A DNA stretch of 64,000 nucleotides from NCBI RefSeq assembly GCF_023208015.1, contig NZ_CP051627.1:4570422-4634421 (forward strand), read 5' to 3'. The notes under the pieces were generated by a model. It searched no databases and was not told the DNA's origin. It worked only from the letters and a program-made list of their open reading frames with translations. Positions 50,532-59,744 of the stretch are shown in pieces. Source of the DNA: Thermobifida alba (GTDB lineage Bacteria > Actinomycetota > Actinomycetes > Streptosporangiales > Streptosporangiaceae). The first letter of the stretch is position 1; every line of letters starts with the position of its first letter. A program made the position numbers and the translations under genes.

Positions 50532-50754
50532 CTGCTTCTCCCTCACAGTGATGATCGTCGTTCACCGTTGTGTGCGTCGGACGTGCCGTCGCAGGAGGGC
50601 GGCGCGGATCGCCGCCGGTCGGCGGTCAGCAGGGTCCGGGGAGAGCGTGCGGGGGACGTGCTGTCCGTCTGCCGGTGTCGGCGTGTCCCCTCTACCCCCG
50701 GGGTGGGGCGTTATGCGGCCGGCGGGGGCGGGAGGGGCCGCCGCGGTTCCTGAT

Positions 50755-50783
50755 TTGCGTCTGCTGGAAACCGCGTCTAATGT
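50755..50783 (+). promoter_or_regulatory. Promoter of initiator tRNA gene 2
   Basis: TTGCGT at 50755-50760, 17-nt spacer, TAATGT at 50778-50783. The sequence differs from the copy 1 promoter outside the hexamers. Confidence 0.65.
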
Positions 50784-50797
50784 GGTGAGCACACCGA

Positions 50798-50871
50798 CGC
50801 GGGGTGGAGCAGTTCGGTAGCTCGCTGGGCTCATAACCCAGAGGTCGCAGGTTCAAATCCTGTCCCCGCTA
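50798..50871 (+). tRNA. Initiator tRNA-fMet (CAT), copy 2
   Basis: 74 nt, identical to copy 1 across the whole tRNA, with only a short 5' ACACCGA also shared. It has its own promoter and terminator, so the copies are independent transcription units. Confidence 0.95.
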
Positions 50872-50878
50872 CTCAGCG

Positions 50879-50916
50879 GACTCGGGCCGATCGCGGTATC
50901 GCGGTCGGCCCGAGTC
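50879..50916 (+). terminator. Terminator of tRNA copy 2
   Basis: GACTCGGGCCGA / TCGGCCCGAGTC, 12 pairs, with an inner stem-forming CGCG repeat. Confidence 0.7.
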
Positions 50917-50966
50917 GTGTCGGCGGCCCGGGGAGGAAACGTCCAAGAGCCCGGGGGCCGCGGTGG

Positions 50967-51677
50967 CTAGCGGATGACCCCGTCGACGATGGTGACGGTC
51001 CGGTCGGCACGGGCGGCCACCTCCGGATCATGGGTCACCACGATCACAGCGGTGTCGCGGGAACGGGCCTGGCCGAGCAACTGGTCCATGATCATCGTGC
51101 TGCTGTCCCGGTCCAGGGCGCCCGTGGGCTCGTCGGCGAGGATCAGCGCGGGGTTCAGACTCAACGCCCGGGCCAGCGCCACCCGCTGCTGCTCACCGCC
51201 GGACAGCTGGTGCGGCTGGGAGGAGAGGCGCTCCCCCAGTCCGACCGACTCCAGCAGCTGCCGGGCGAGCGCACGGCGCCGGACCAGCGGCACCCCCGCC
51301 AGCACCAGGGGGACGCTCACGTTGGCCAGTGCGCTGCGCCGCTCCAGCAGGTGGAACTGCTGGAACACGAAACCGATCCGCTCGTTGCGCAGCCGGGCCC
51401 GCTGCCCCTCACGCAGCCGGGACACGTCGACACCGTCGAACAGGTGCTCTCCCGAATCCGCGCTGTCCAGCAGCCCGATGATGTTGAGCAGCGTGGACTT
51501 GCCCGACCCGGACTGTCCGACCACGGCCACGACCTCGCCCCGGGCGACCTCCAGAGAGCATCCCTTGAGAACGTCGATCGTGGTCCCCGAGACCGTGAAA
51601 CTGCGCCGCAGGTCGTGCAGGCGCAACAGGGGGCCGGACGGAACCTCCGGCTCCTCGAAGGCGAAGAGATCGTCCAC
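50967..51677 (-). CDS. MacB-type ABC transporter ATP-binding protein
   Basis: 236 residues. Walker A VGQSGSGKST, Q-loop VFQQFHLLERR, signature LSGGEQQRVALARAL, Walker B ALILADEPTGALD and H-loop VTHDPEVAARAD. LolD/MacB type. Third gene of a permease, adaptor and ATPase operon read leftwards, starting 4 nt after the adaptor stop. Likely drives export of a peptide or macrolide-like compound or a lipoprotein. Confidence 0.9.
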   Translation of the reverse strand: MDDLFAFEEPEVPSGPLLRLHDLRRSFTVSGTTIDVLKGCSLEVARGEVVAVVGQSGSGKSTLLNIIGLLDSADSGEHLFDGVDVSRLREGQRARLRNERIGFVFQQFHLLERRSALANVSVPLVLAGVPLVRRRALARQLLESVGLGERLSSQPHQLSGGEQQRVALARALSLNPALILADEPTGALDRDSSTMIMDQLLGQARSRDTAVIVVTHDPEVAARADRTVTIVDGVIR

Positions 51678-51681
51678 CGGG

Positions 51682-52692
51682 TCACTCCTCCGACGTCCAG
51701 AGGTCCGGCTCCCCGTACTCCTCGGCGCCGGGAAAGGTCGGCACGTCGAACTCCTCGACCAGCGGAATCGGGTCCACCACCCGGTCGCCGAGGCTCAACC
51801 CGGAGAGCACCTCGACGTCCTCCCCGTCGGAGATGCCCAACGCGACCTCGCGGACCTGGGTCGACCCGTCCTCGGAGACGAGGAGGACCTCGCCCTCGTC
51901 CACCGACCCCCGTACCGCCGTCAGGGGAATGACCAGCGCGTTCCTCGCCTGACCGGTCACGACCGACAGCTGGCCCCGCACGCCGGGGAACACCCGCAGC
52001 CCGTCGGGGACCCGGCAGGCCAGTTCGAGCGCCCCCGCCGAACCGCCGCCCGGCCCGCCGTCCCCGGAGTCCTCCGCAACGGTGCCGCCCGCCTCCAGCG
52101 AGAGGAACTCGCAGGCCTCGGGAGCCGGACCCCGGTCGATCTGCAGCAGGATCTCCTCGGGCTCCTCGTAGAACCGGTAGACGTCGTTGGGGGCGATCGA
52201 GGCCACCGCGCGGAACTCGTCCTCGGTGATCTGTGCGATCTCCCCGGGGTCCACCGGGTCGCCGACCGCGAGGTCGCCCAGCCCGGAGAGGGTCCCGCTG
52301 GCGGGGGCCCGAACGACCGTCTCGGTGGTGGGGGCGACCCCGGAATCCTCCGCACCGGCCGCCTCCCCGTCCGCGGCCGGCACGGTGAGAGTCACGACAG
52401 GGGCGCCCCGCTCGACCCGCTGCCCGTCGGCCAGCCACACGCGGGCCACGGTTCCCGCCGTCCGGACCTTCACCGCGACCCCGGGCTCCGCGACGATCGT
52501 GGCGTCCAGCACGATGCGGGACTCGATGTCCGCGCGCCGTACCTCGACCGGCTGCCCCTCGGTGAGGGGCTCGGTTCCGGGGGGATCCGGCTCGGGCGGG
52601 GGGACGACCGAGGAGAACAGCACGTAGCCGCCGAATCCCAGACCGCCCAGGAGCACGGCCACGGTCAGGCCGAGAGTGATCCACTTCTTCAC
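51682..52692 (-). CDS. MacA/HlyD-like efflux adaptor
   Basis: 336 residues. N-terminal membrane anchor (ITLGLTVAVLLGGLGFGGYV), then an adaptor domain with lipoyl-like halves (VKVRTAGTVARVWLADGQRV and later VVRAPASGTLSGLGDL) split by an acidic Gly/Ala insertion (AEDSGDGGPGGGSAG), and a C-terminal beta region. In Gram-positive bacteria such adaptors regulate MacB-type transporters. GTG 52692. Confidence 0.82.
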   Translation of the reverse strand: MKKWITLGLTVAVLLGGLGFGGYVLFSSVVPPPEPDPPGTEPLTEGQPVEVRRADIESRIVLDATIVAEPGVAVKVRTAGTVARVWLADGQRVERGAPVVTLTVPAADGEAAGAEDSGVAPTTETVVRAPASGTLSGLGDLAVGDPVDPGEIAQITEDEFRAVASIAPNDVYRFYEEPEEILLQIDRGPAPEACEFLSLEAGGTVAEDSGDGGPGGGSAGALELACRVPDGLRVFPGVRGQLSVVTGQARNALVIPLTAVRGSVDEGEVLLVSEDGSTQVREVALGISDGEDVEVLSGLSLGDRVVDPIPLVEEFDVPTFPGAEEYGEPDLWTSEE

Positions 52693-52705
52693 GTTTCCAC
52701 CGTTC

Positions 52706-53992
52706 CTATTCCCGCAGCCCGGCCACCACGGACGCGCGCAGCGCACGCCAGGCGGGGATGACTCCGGCCAGCAGGCCGACGAACGCCGCTCCGGACAGGC
52801 CCACCAGGGCCGCTTCGGGCGGTACGGAGACCGACACGTCAGAGGGCAGGTACGGGGAGGCGAGGAGGTCGACGCCCCACGCACCCGCGAGACACAGGGC
52901 GAGCGCGATCGCCCCGGCCACCACCGAGACGACGACGGCCTCGGTGACGACCGCGACGAACAGGGTCAGCGAACTGGCGCCCAGCGCCCGGTAGGTCGCG
53001 AGCTCCCGACGGCGTTCGCGGACCGTGACCAGGCCGACGTTGAGAACCCCCAACAGCCCGGTCAACAGGGTGATGGAAGCCACTCCCAGCAGTCCCAGCG
53101 ACAGGTAGTCGAGTATCTCCTGGACCTCCGCGGCGTCGTCGGAGCGCCAGACCGACACCGCCTCGCGGACGCTCGACGCCGGCAGGTCCCAGCGCCATGC
53201 GGCCGATTCCAGACGCGCCAGGAAGGCCTCGGGGTCGGCGTCGTCCGGCGGGAGCAGGACGCTGTAGGACTGCATGTCCTCCTCGGAGGAGGACAGCAGC
53301 TCCGCGGAGGCGGGCGCGCGGAGCAGGTAGGCCTGAGGGTAGGAGGAGAAGGCGTTCGACTCCACCACCCCGACCACGCGGGCGTCCAGCCAGCGCCGGG
53401 AGCCGATCTGCACGTCGGTCCCGTCCCCCAGGATGTCGGCCAGCTCCTCGTTGACCACCAGCATCGGGACGAGGGACGCCCGGTCCTGCTCGGCGAACCA
53501 GCGCCCCCGCACCATCTCCAGCCTGCGGATGTCGCTCAGCGAGGCGTCGACGGCGGTGATCGAGGCCTCCGGCACGGTCGTGCCGGCGCTGCGGATCAGT
53601 GGACCGCCCAGCCAGGTGTCCAGCGACACCGCGCTGCCCCCGGCGCGCAGCAGGTCCGCCTCGAACGCCTCCAGGTTCCCGGGGCGGACCATGAGATCCA
53701 CCTGGAGCGTGGCGGCCCGGCCGGCGACGGCTTCGCTGTAGGCCCGCGCGTAGCGTTCGCCGACGTCGCCGACCGTCACCACGGTGATCAGGGCGCCGAT
53801 GCCGATGACGATCCCGGCGCAGGACAGGATCGTGCGGGCCACGTTGGCGCGGGAGCCGGCGAAAGCCAGTACCAGCCCGGCGGTGATGGAGCGCAGCACG
53901 TCGAGGAAGCCCTTTCTCGGCCGGGGCGCAGGAGGCACGGGGCCCCAGGGGGCACGCTGCCGGGGCTGCGTGGGCACGGCAGCCCCGAGCAC
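52706..53992 (-). CDS. MacB/FtsX-type ABC transporter permease
   Basis: 428 residues. A first helix (ILSCAGIVIGIGALITVVTV), a large extracytoplasmic MacB_PCD domain and three C-terminal helices (SLGLLGVASITLLTGLLGVL, VTEAVVVSVVAGAIALALCL, LVGLSGAAFVGLLAGVIPAW). Motif RRRELATYRALGAS is the usual FtsX coupling helix. Head of the leftward operon. A TACTCT hexamer 5 nt before GTG 53992 suggests an almost leaderless start. Confidence 0.87.
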   Translation of the reverse strand: MLGAAVPTQPRQRAPWGPVPPAPRPRKGFLDVLRSITAGLVLAFAGSRANVARTILSCAGIVIGIGALITVVTVGDVGERYARAYSEAVAGRAATLQVDLMVRPGNLEAFEADLLRAGGSAVSLDTWLGGPLIRSAGTTVPEASITAVDASLSDIRRLEMVRGRWFAEQDRASLVPMLVVNEELADILGDGTDVQIGSRRWLDARVVGVVESNAFSSYPQAYLLRAPASAELLSSSEEDMQSYSVLLPPDDADPEAFLARLESAAWRWDLPASSVREAVSVWRSDDAAEVQEILDYLSLGLLGVASITLLTGLLGVLNVGLVTVRERRRELATYRALGASSLTLFVAVVTEAVVVSVVAGAIALALCLAGAWGVDLLASPYLPSDVSVSVPPEAALVGLSGAAFVGLLAGVIPAWRALRASVVAGLRE

Positions 53993-54052
53993 GAATCAGA
54001 GTAGTGGAACGTGCGCGGTGCGTGTCCCCGACAACCGGCCCGGCCGCAGGGC

Positions 54053-54859
54053 TCAGACCGGCCGCAGCGGGGTGGGGCCGCCGTTGAGCTGGGTCAGCAC
54101 GGCGTCGTGCAGCACTCCGTTGCTGCACACCAGTGGCCCTCCGTCGGTGAACGGACCGCCGCGCAGGTCCGTCGCCCGGCCGCCCGCCTCCTCCAGGATG
54201 AGCGGGAGGGGGGCGGCGTCCCACAGCGACAGCTCCGGCTCCATGGACAGGTCCACGGCGCCCTCGGCGACCATCACGTGCGACCAGAAGTCGCCGTAGG
54301 CGCGGGTGCGCCACACCGACCGGGTCAGGTCCAGGAAGTAGTCCAGGCGCCCCTGCTCCTCCCAGCCGGTCAGCGAGGAGAACGACAGCGACGCGTCCTC
54401 CAGGCGGGAGACCGCGGACACCTGGCAGCGGGTGGCCTTGGTGAGGCTGCGGCCGGTCCAGGCGCCGCCGCCCTTCGAGGCCCACCAGCGGCGGTTCAGG
54501 GCGGGCGCCGACACCACGCCCACCACGGGCTGGTTGCCCTCCAGCAGCGCGATCAGCGTCGCCCACACGGGGACCCCGCGCACGTAGTTCTTGGTGCCGT
54601 CGATCGGGTCCAGCACCCAGCAGCGGGCGCTGTGTCCGGTTCTGCCGTACTCCTCGCCGACCACCGCGTCCCGGGGACGGGCACGGGAGAGGACCGAACG
54701 CAGGGTCTCCTCGACGGCCCGGTCGGCTTCGGTCACCGGGGTCAGGTCGGGTTTGGTGTCGACCTTCAGGTCGAGGGAGCGGAAGTGCCGGAGCGAGAGG
54801 TCGTCCGCCGCGTCGGCGAGGACGTGGGCGAGACGCAGGTCATCATCAAAGGCCGCCAT
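54053..54859 (-). CDS. hisN: Histidinol-phosphatase (inositol-monophosphatase fold)
   Basis: 268 residues. Metal motifs GEEYG, LDPIDGTKNY and the C-terminal ELSLWDAAPLPLILEEAGG. Asp/Glu ligands are all visible. The position behind rsgA and aroA is where actinobacteria keep hisN, the histidine-pathway phosphatase. ATG 54859 is 8 nt downstream of TAGCGT, consistent with a leaderless mRNA and its own promoter. Confidence 0.88.
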   Translation of the reverse strand: MAAFDDDLRLAHVLADAADDLSLRHFRSLDLKVDTKPDLTPVTEADRAVEETLRSVLSRARPRDAVVGEEYGRTGHSARCWVLDPIDGTKNYVRGVPVWATLIALLEGNQPVVGVVSAPALNRRWWASKGGGAWTGRSLTKATRCQVSAVSRLEDASLSFSSLTGWEEQGRLDYFLDLTRSVWRTRAYGDFWSHVMVAEGAVDLSMEPELSLWDAAPLPLILEEAGGRATDLRGGPFTDGGPLVCSNGVLHDAVLTQLNGGPTPLRPV

Positions 54860-54926
54860 GGCCGGTAACGCTACCGTCCTTCCCCGGACGGCGGCCAGGT
54901 CCGCCCCGCGTGGCGCGGACACGGAC

Positions 54927-56000
54927 TCAGCGCTGGAGGTCGCCCTCCCGGCTGGCGAGCAGGCGGCGGAAGGAGGCGACGCGGTCCGGGGTGAGCCTGC
55001 TGTCGGCCAGCCAACGGTCCAGGGCGCAGTCGCCGTCCAGGTGGGAGCAGTGGTGCGGGCACTCGGTCACCGCGTCCACCAGGTCGGGGAAGGCCGCCAC
55101 CAGGTCGTCGGGGGAGACGTGGGCCAGCCCGAAGCTGCGCACCCCCGGGGTGTCGATGATCCAGCCGTGGTCGAGTTCCTCCCGGTCGACGGTGCCCTCG
55201 CGGGCCGCGCGCAGCTGTTCCAGGCTCTCGGCGCTGGCCGGAGCGCCGATGGGCAGCGCCACCGCCGAGGTCGAGGTGTGCCGTCCCCGTCCGGTCACCG
55301 CGTTGACGTGGCCGACGGCCCGCCGCGCCTCGGGGACCAGCAGGTTCACCAGGGTCGACTTGCCCACTCCGGAGGGGCCGACGAACACGCTGATCCGGCC
55401 GGTCAGGTGGGCGCGCAGCGCGGAGAGGTCGCCGTCCCGGCGGGTCACCACCCAGCGCAGCCCCAGGGGGGCGTAGGTCTCCACCAGGGGATCGGGCGGG
55501 GCCAGGTCGGACTTGGTCAGGCACAGCAGCGGGTCCAGTCCCGCCTCGTAGGCCGCCACCAGGCAGCGGTCGATGAACCGCGGCTGCGGGTCCGGGTCGG
55601 CCAGGGCCACCACGATGACCAGTTGGTCGGCGTTGGCGACGATGACCCGTTCCACCGGGTCGGTGTCGTCGGCGGTGCGGCGCAGCACCGAGGAGCGCTC
55701 CTCGACCCGCACCACCCGCGCCAGGGTGCCCGGCCGTCCCGAGAGGTCGCCGACCAGAGCGACGATGTCGCCCACGACGATGCTGCCCCGGCCGAGTTCC
55801 CGGGCCTTCATGGCCACCACGGACCGGTCGCCCACCAGACAGCGGTACCGTCCGCGGTCCACGCCGGTCACGAACGCCGGCTGGGCGTTCTCGTGCTTGG
55901 GACGCCTGCGGGTGCGTGGTCGGGAACCTCCCCGGGCACGCACCCGGACATCGTCCTCGTCGAGGTGGCGGCCGTCCCTCAAGAGGCGACTCCGCTCCAC
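54927..56000 (-). CDS. rsgA: Ribosome-assembly GTPase RsgA
   Basis: 357 residues. Circularly permuted GTPase: G4 (TKSD) precedes G1 GPSGVGKST and G3 DTPG. The C-terminal zinc segment has [13 protein letters not shown]. The OB fold is N-terminal, preceded by a basic 30-residue tail. It checks 30S maturation. GTG 56000 overlaps the aroA 3' end by 22 bp, so both are co-transcribed. Confidence 0.92.
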   Translation of the reverse strand: MERSRLLRDGRHLDEDDVRVRARGGSRPRTRRRPKHENAQPAFVTGVDRGRYRCLVGDRSVVAMKARELGRGSIVVGDIVALVGDLSGRPGTLARVVRVEERSSVLRRTADDTDPVERVIVANADQLVIVVALADPDPQPRFIDRCLVAAYEAGLDPLLCLTKSDLAPPDPLVETYAPLGLRWVVTRRDGDLSALRAHLTGRISVFVGPSGVGKSTLVNLLVPEARRAVGHVNAVTGRGRHTSTSAVALPIGAPASAESLEQLRAAREGTVDREELDHGWIIDTPGVRSFGLAHVSPDDLVAAFPDLVDAVTECPHHCSHLDGDCALDRWLADSRLTPDRVASFRRLLASREGDLQR

Positions 56001-57253
56001 AGGCCGGGGAAGTCCGGCAGGGTCTTGCCGGTGGTCGCGATGTTCTCCACCTCCACCCCGGGCACCACGAGCCCGATGACAGCGCCGGAGGTGGCCATCC
56101 GGTGGTCGTCGTAGGAGTGGAACACGCCGCCGTGGAGCGGGCGGGGGCGGATGACCAGGCCGTCGGGGAGTTCTTCGGCGTCGCCGCCGAGCCGGTTGAT
56201 CTCACGGACCAGCGCGGCGATCCGGTCGGTCTCGTGCCTGCGCAGGTGCGCGATACCGGTGATGCGCGAGGGGGTGGACGCCAGCGCGGCCACGGCCGCG
56301 ATCGTCGGGGTGAGTTCGCCGACGTCGTGCAGGTCGACGGTGATCCCGCGGACCTCGCCGGTGCCGTGCAGGGTCAGTCCCTCGGCGGTGCGTTCCACAC
56401 GGCCGCCCATCTCGGTGAACAGGGAGCGCAGCGCGTCCCCCGGCTGGGTGGTGCGCTGCGGCCAGTCGCGGACCGTCACCCGTCCGCCGGTGACCAGGGC
56501 GGCAGCCAGGAACGGTGCGGCGTTGGACAGGTCGGGTTCGACCGCGATCTCGGTGACCCGGACCGCTCCCGGGGCGACCCGCCACACGTCGGGGGTGTCG
56601 GTGTCCACCTCGACCCCGGCCGCGCGCAGCATCTCCACGGTCATGTCCAGGTGGGGCTGGGAGGGGACCGGCGGCCCCACGTGCCGCACCTCCACGCCCT
56701 TGGCGAACCGCGCGCCGCTGAGCAGCAGGGCGGAGACGAACTGGGAGGAGCCGGAGGCGTCCAGGGTGACCGCGCCGCCGGGCAGTTCGCCCCGGCCGCG
56801 GATGACCATGGGCAGCGCGCCGCGTCCGCCGTCGTCGATGTCGGCGCCCAGCGCGCGCAGCGCCGCGAGCAGGGGGCCGACGGGCCGCTCCCGGGCCCGC
56901 GGGTCACCGTCGAAGGACACGTCGCCGCGGGCCAGCGCGGCCACCGGCGGCACGAACCGCATCACCGTCCCGGCGTTGCCGACGTCCACGGTGGCAGGGC
57001 CGGCCAGCGGCGCGGGGGTGACCGCCCAGTCCCCGTCCACCTCGTCCACCGCGATGCCGAGCGCGCGCAGCGCCCCCGCCATCAGGACGGTGTCGCGGCT
57101 GTACAGGGGGCGGCGGACCACGCTGGGGGTCTCCGACAGCGCGGCCAGGATCATCGCTCGGTTGGTCATCGACTTGGAGCCGGGCAGGCTGACCGTGGCG
57201 TCCACGGGACGGGACACGGTCGGGGCGGGCCAGTGCGACGCGGTTTCAGCCAT
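55979..57253 (-). CDS. aroA: EPSP synthase
   Basis: 424 residues. [36 protein letters not shown] and [16 protein letters not shown] are the canonical blocks, including the catalytic Lys in GSKS and the phosphoenolpyruvate-binding Arg. The Gly position in GNAGT is intact. It makes 5-enolpyruvylshikimate-3-phosphate in chorismate synthesis. ATG 57253 is 6 nt downstream of TAACCT, consistent with a leaderless start. Confidence 0.93.
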   Translation of the reverse strand: MAETASHWPAPTVSRPVDATVSLPGSKSMTNRAMILAALSETPSVVRRPLYSRDTVLMAGALRALGIAVDEVDGDWAVTPAPLAGPATVDVGNAGTVMRFVPPVAALARGDVSFDGDPRARERPVGPLLAALRALGADIDDGGRGALPMVIRGRGELPGGAVTLDASGSSQFVSALLLSGARFAKGVEVRHVGPPVPSQPHLDMTVEMLRAAGVEVDTDTPDVWRVAPGAVRVTEIAVEPDLSNAAPFLAAALVTGGRVTVRDWPQRTTQPGDALRSLFTEMGGRVERTAEGLTLHGTGEVRGITVDLHDVGELTPTIAAVAALASTPSRITGIAHLRRHETDRIAALVREINRLGGDAEELPDGLVIRPRPLHGGVFHSYDDHRMATSGAVIGLVVPGVEVENIATTGKTLPDFPGLWSGVAS

Positions 57254-57378
57254 GCCTGAAGGTTATCCGGGAACGCGGCCCGGCGGGGAAAGCGGACGGG
57301 GAGCTGTGGATAGGGAGGGCCGGCGGGTGGTAGTCGGGGGGCGGAAGCCAGCCCGTTCGGACAGGGAAGGGGGCCGCC

Positions 57379-57864
57379 GTGGTGATCGGCAGGGCCAAGC
57401 AGCACCACTACGAGGTCAGGGTCCGCTGGACCGGCAACACCGGGGAGGGGACCGGCAGCTACCGGGGATACGAGCGCTCCCACGACGTCGCGGCCGCCGG
57501 GAAGCCGACGATTCCGGGATCGGCGGACTCGGCCTTCCGGGGCGACCCCTCCCGGTGGAACCCGGAGGAGTTGCTGGTGGCCGCGCTGTCGCAGTGCCAG
57601 ATGCTGTCCTACCTGGCGGTGGCCGCGGCGTCCGAGGTCGTCGTGGTCGACTACGCCGACACCGCGACCGCCGAGATGGTCACCCATCCGGACGGGTCGG
57701 GGGAGTTCACCTCGGCCACCCTGCGTCCGGCGGTGACGGTGGCCTCCCCGGACATGGTCGAGACGGCGCGCGGGCTGCACGACCGGGCCCGCGAGCTCTG
57801 CTTCGTCGCGAGGTCGCTGGACTTCCCCGTCCACCACGAGCCGACGGTCCGCGCGGCGGGGTGA
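57379..57864 (+). CDS. OsmC/Ohr-family peroxiredoxin-like protein
   Basis: 161 residues. The peroxidatic Cys is in LLVAALSQCQMLSYL, the resolving Cys in ARELCFVARSLDF. Typical OsmC, reducing organic hydroperoxides. GTG 57379. The gene is divergent from aroA and faces DoxX across a terminator. A thiol-based function near sigR suits the oxidative-stress theme but shared regulation is unproven. Confidence 0.87.
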   Translation: MVIGRAKQHHYEVRVRWTGNTGEGTGSYRGYERSHDVAAAGKPTIPGSADSAFRGDPSRWNPEELLVAALSQCQMLSYLAVAAASEVVVVDYADTATAEMVTHPDGSGEFTSATLRPAVTVASPDMVETARGLHDRARELCFVARSLDFPVHHEPTVRAAG

Positions 57865-57880
57865 GCCGCGGCCGCGGGCA

Positions 57881-57917
57881 CGGCTCCGCGCCGGAGCGCC
57901 GTTCCGGCGCGGAGCCG
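57881..57917. terminator. Bidirectional terminator hairpin
   Basis: CGGCTCCGCGCCGGA, 7-nt loop, and TCCGGCGCGGAGCCG: 15 perfect pairs between convergent OsmC and DoxX genes. Confidence 0.65.
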
Positions 57918-57921
57918 GACG

Positions 57922-58449
57922 TCACCGCCGCGGCCGCGGGACCCGCACGGGGACCGGGCGGGTGCGGTGCCGGGCCCGGCGGCGGGAGCGGGCGGGCCCG
58001 GTGCGGAGCTGTCCGACCGCCTCGGCGGCCTGGCGGCGCAGCCGGGAGGGACGCCGTTTCGGTTCGGTGGCCGACAGCACGAGCGCGCCGAACAGGCTGA
58101 GGTCCTTGACCGCGGTCGAGCGGCGCCGTCCGAGGTCGTCGGGGTCTCCCTCGCGGGCCTCACGCAGCTCGGCCAGCACGGTCGGCACCGACTGCACCGC
58201 CAGCAGGACGCAGGCGGTGCGGGGCGCGCGGCCGGCCAGCAGCAGCGCCCCGCCGGCGACGCCCAGTACGCCCTGGAGGCGGACCAGGGCCTCGGGGGCC
58301 TCCGGCACGCTCGGGTAGCGGGCGGCGAGGCCGCGGACGACCGGCGCGAGCTGTTTGGCGCGCGGGACGGGGTCGCGCAGGACCGTGATCCCCTCCAGGA
58401 CGAACGGGACGGCGAGCAGGCGCCGGGCCTGGGTGCGTAGTACTCCCAC
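57922..58449 (-). CDS. DoxX-family membrane protein
   Basis: 175 residues with three to four hydrophobic stretches (LLAVPFVLEGITVLRDP, RLQGVLGVAGGALLLAGRAP, TACVLLAVQSVPTVLAEL). The C-terminal 40 residues are Arg/Pro-rich. DoxX family, function unknown, often in redox or sulfur contexts. GTG 58449. Faces the OsmC gene. Confidence 0.8.
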   Translation of the reverse strand: MGVLRTQARRLLAVPFVLEGITVLRDPVPRAKQLAPVVRGLAARYPSVPEAPEALVRLQGVLGVAGGALLLAGRAPRTACVLLAVQSVPTVLAELREAREGDPDDLGRRRSTAVKDLSLFGALVLSATEPKRRPSRLRRQAAEAVGQLRTGPARSRRRARHRTRPVPVRVPRPRR

Positions 58450-58605
58450 GGTGTCTCTCTCCTTGACGCGGGCAGGACGGGGACCCCGGTGCGCACCGGG
58501 GTGATGGACACCGCTCTACCCGCCTGCGCCGGGAACATCCGCGTCCGCCGGGTGTGTCATGGCAGAGGTTGCCGGGGTTTTGACCGAACGCCGTCGCCCG
58601 GTCCT

Positions 58606-58618
58606 TAAGCTGGGAGCA
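58606..58618 (+). promoter_or_regulatory. Leaderless-type -10 for the SRAP gene
   Basis: TAAGCT at 58606-58611, 6 nt, then ATG 58618. A TTGACC at 58580-58585 lies 20 nt upstream. Confidence 0.5.
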
Positions 58619-59475
58619 TGTGCGGTAGGTACGCCCTGGCGCGGGGCAGGGACGAGATCCAGCTCGCCTTCGGCTTCACGGAGTCGGAGGCCCCGGTGCC
58701 CGGTGCGGACGCACCCAGGGCCTGGCCGCCCCGGGAGGAACTCGCGCCCGACTACAACGTCGCCCCCGGCAAGCACGCCTACGCGGTGCTGGGACGGGCT
58801 CCGGGCGAGCCGGACGCCGGGCGGCCCGGGCCGCGGCACCTGGCCACGCTCCGCTGGGGGCTGGTGCCGTCGTGGGCCAAGGACGCCAACGTGGGCTACC
58901 GGATGATCAACGCCCGGGCCGAGACCGTCATGGAGCGGCCGGCCTTCCGGGCGGCGTTCGCGCGCCGCCGCTGCCTGCTGCCCGCCGACGCCTACTACGA
59001 GTGGCAGCTGCTGCACTCCTCCGGTGAGGCGCAGCCGGGCACCTCCCCGGCCACCGACCCCCAGCACCGGTCGCGCAAGGCGAAGACGCGCAAGCGCCCG
59101 TTCGCGGTCCGCTACGCCGACGACGCGCCGCTGGCTCTGGCGGGGATCTTCGAGCGGTGGCGCGATCCGGGCCTCCCCGAGGAGGACCCCGCCGCCTGGC
59201 TGTGGAGTTTCGCGGTCGTCACCACCCAGGCCGCGCCCGAACTCGCGCACATCCACGAGCGCATGCCGGTGGTCGTGGGGGAGCGCGACTGGGACGTCTG
59301 GCTGGACCCCGAGGCGACCCCCGACGACCTGCTGCCGGTCCTGGACGCCACGCCGGTGGCGGACTTCACCGTCTACGAGGTGGGCCCCGAGGTGAACACG
59401 GTGCGCAACAACGGCCCGCACCTGCTCGCCCCGGCTGCCACGGAATCCGAAGGCGGTTCGGGGACACTGTTCTGA
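58618..59475 (+). CDS. SRAP-domain protein (HMCES/YedK)
   Basis: 285 residues. Catalytic Cys2 follows Met (MCGRYALARG), with YNVAPGK, VPSWAKD, NARAET and HERMPVVV giving the other conserved Asn, Glu and His. It crosslinks covalently to abasic sites in single-stranded DNA to shield them. M. tuberculosis Rv3226c, next to aroA, is the equivalent. Length is above the usual 220 because of inserts near residues 40-60 and 140-160. Confidence 0.9.
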   Translation: MCGRYALARGRDEIQLAFGFTESEAPVPGADAPRAWPPREELAPDYNVAPGKHAYAVLGRAPGEPDAGRPGPRHLATLRWGLVPSWAKDANVGYRMINARAETVMERPAFRAAFARRRCLLPADAYYEWQLLHSSGEAQPGTSPATDPQHRSRKAKTRKRPFAVRYADDAPLALAGIFERWRDPGLPEEDPAAWLWSFAVVTTQAAPELAHIHERMPVVVGERDWDVWLDPEATPDDLLPVLDATPVADFTVYEVGPEVNTVRNNGPHLLAPAATESEGGSGTLF

Positions 59476-59744
59476 CGAGGACCCCGGCAAGCTTTTTACC
59501 AGGATTTTCCCTTCCCTGGGTGAGCTGCGGAAACCGTGGCCCGCGCCGTGTCGGGGCGCCGCCGGGGCGGGGGGAGCGGTGGAATCCCGGACGGGGGCCG
59601 CAGTAGGGTGGCCACGCCCGGAGGAGTGGCGCCGAGGGTCGCCGTTCCCTTGTCCGGAACCGGTGTTCGAGCGCCGCGCCGGGCGGATCGCGTGGTCGGC
59701 TCCGGTCTTTCAGCGGTGGACCGGAGCCGGTCACGGCAGGCGGC

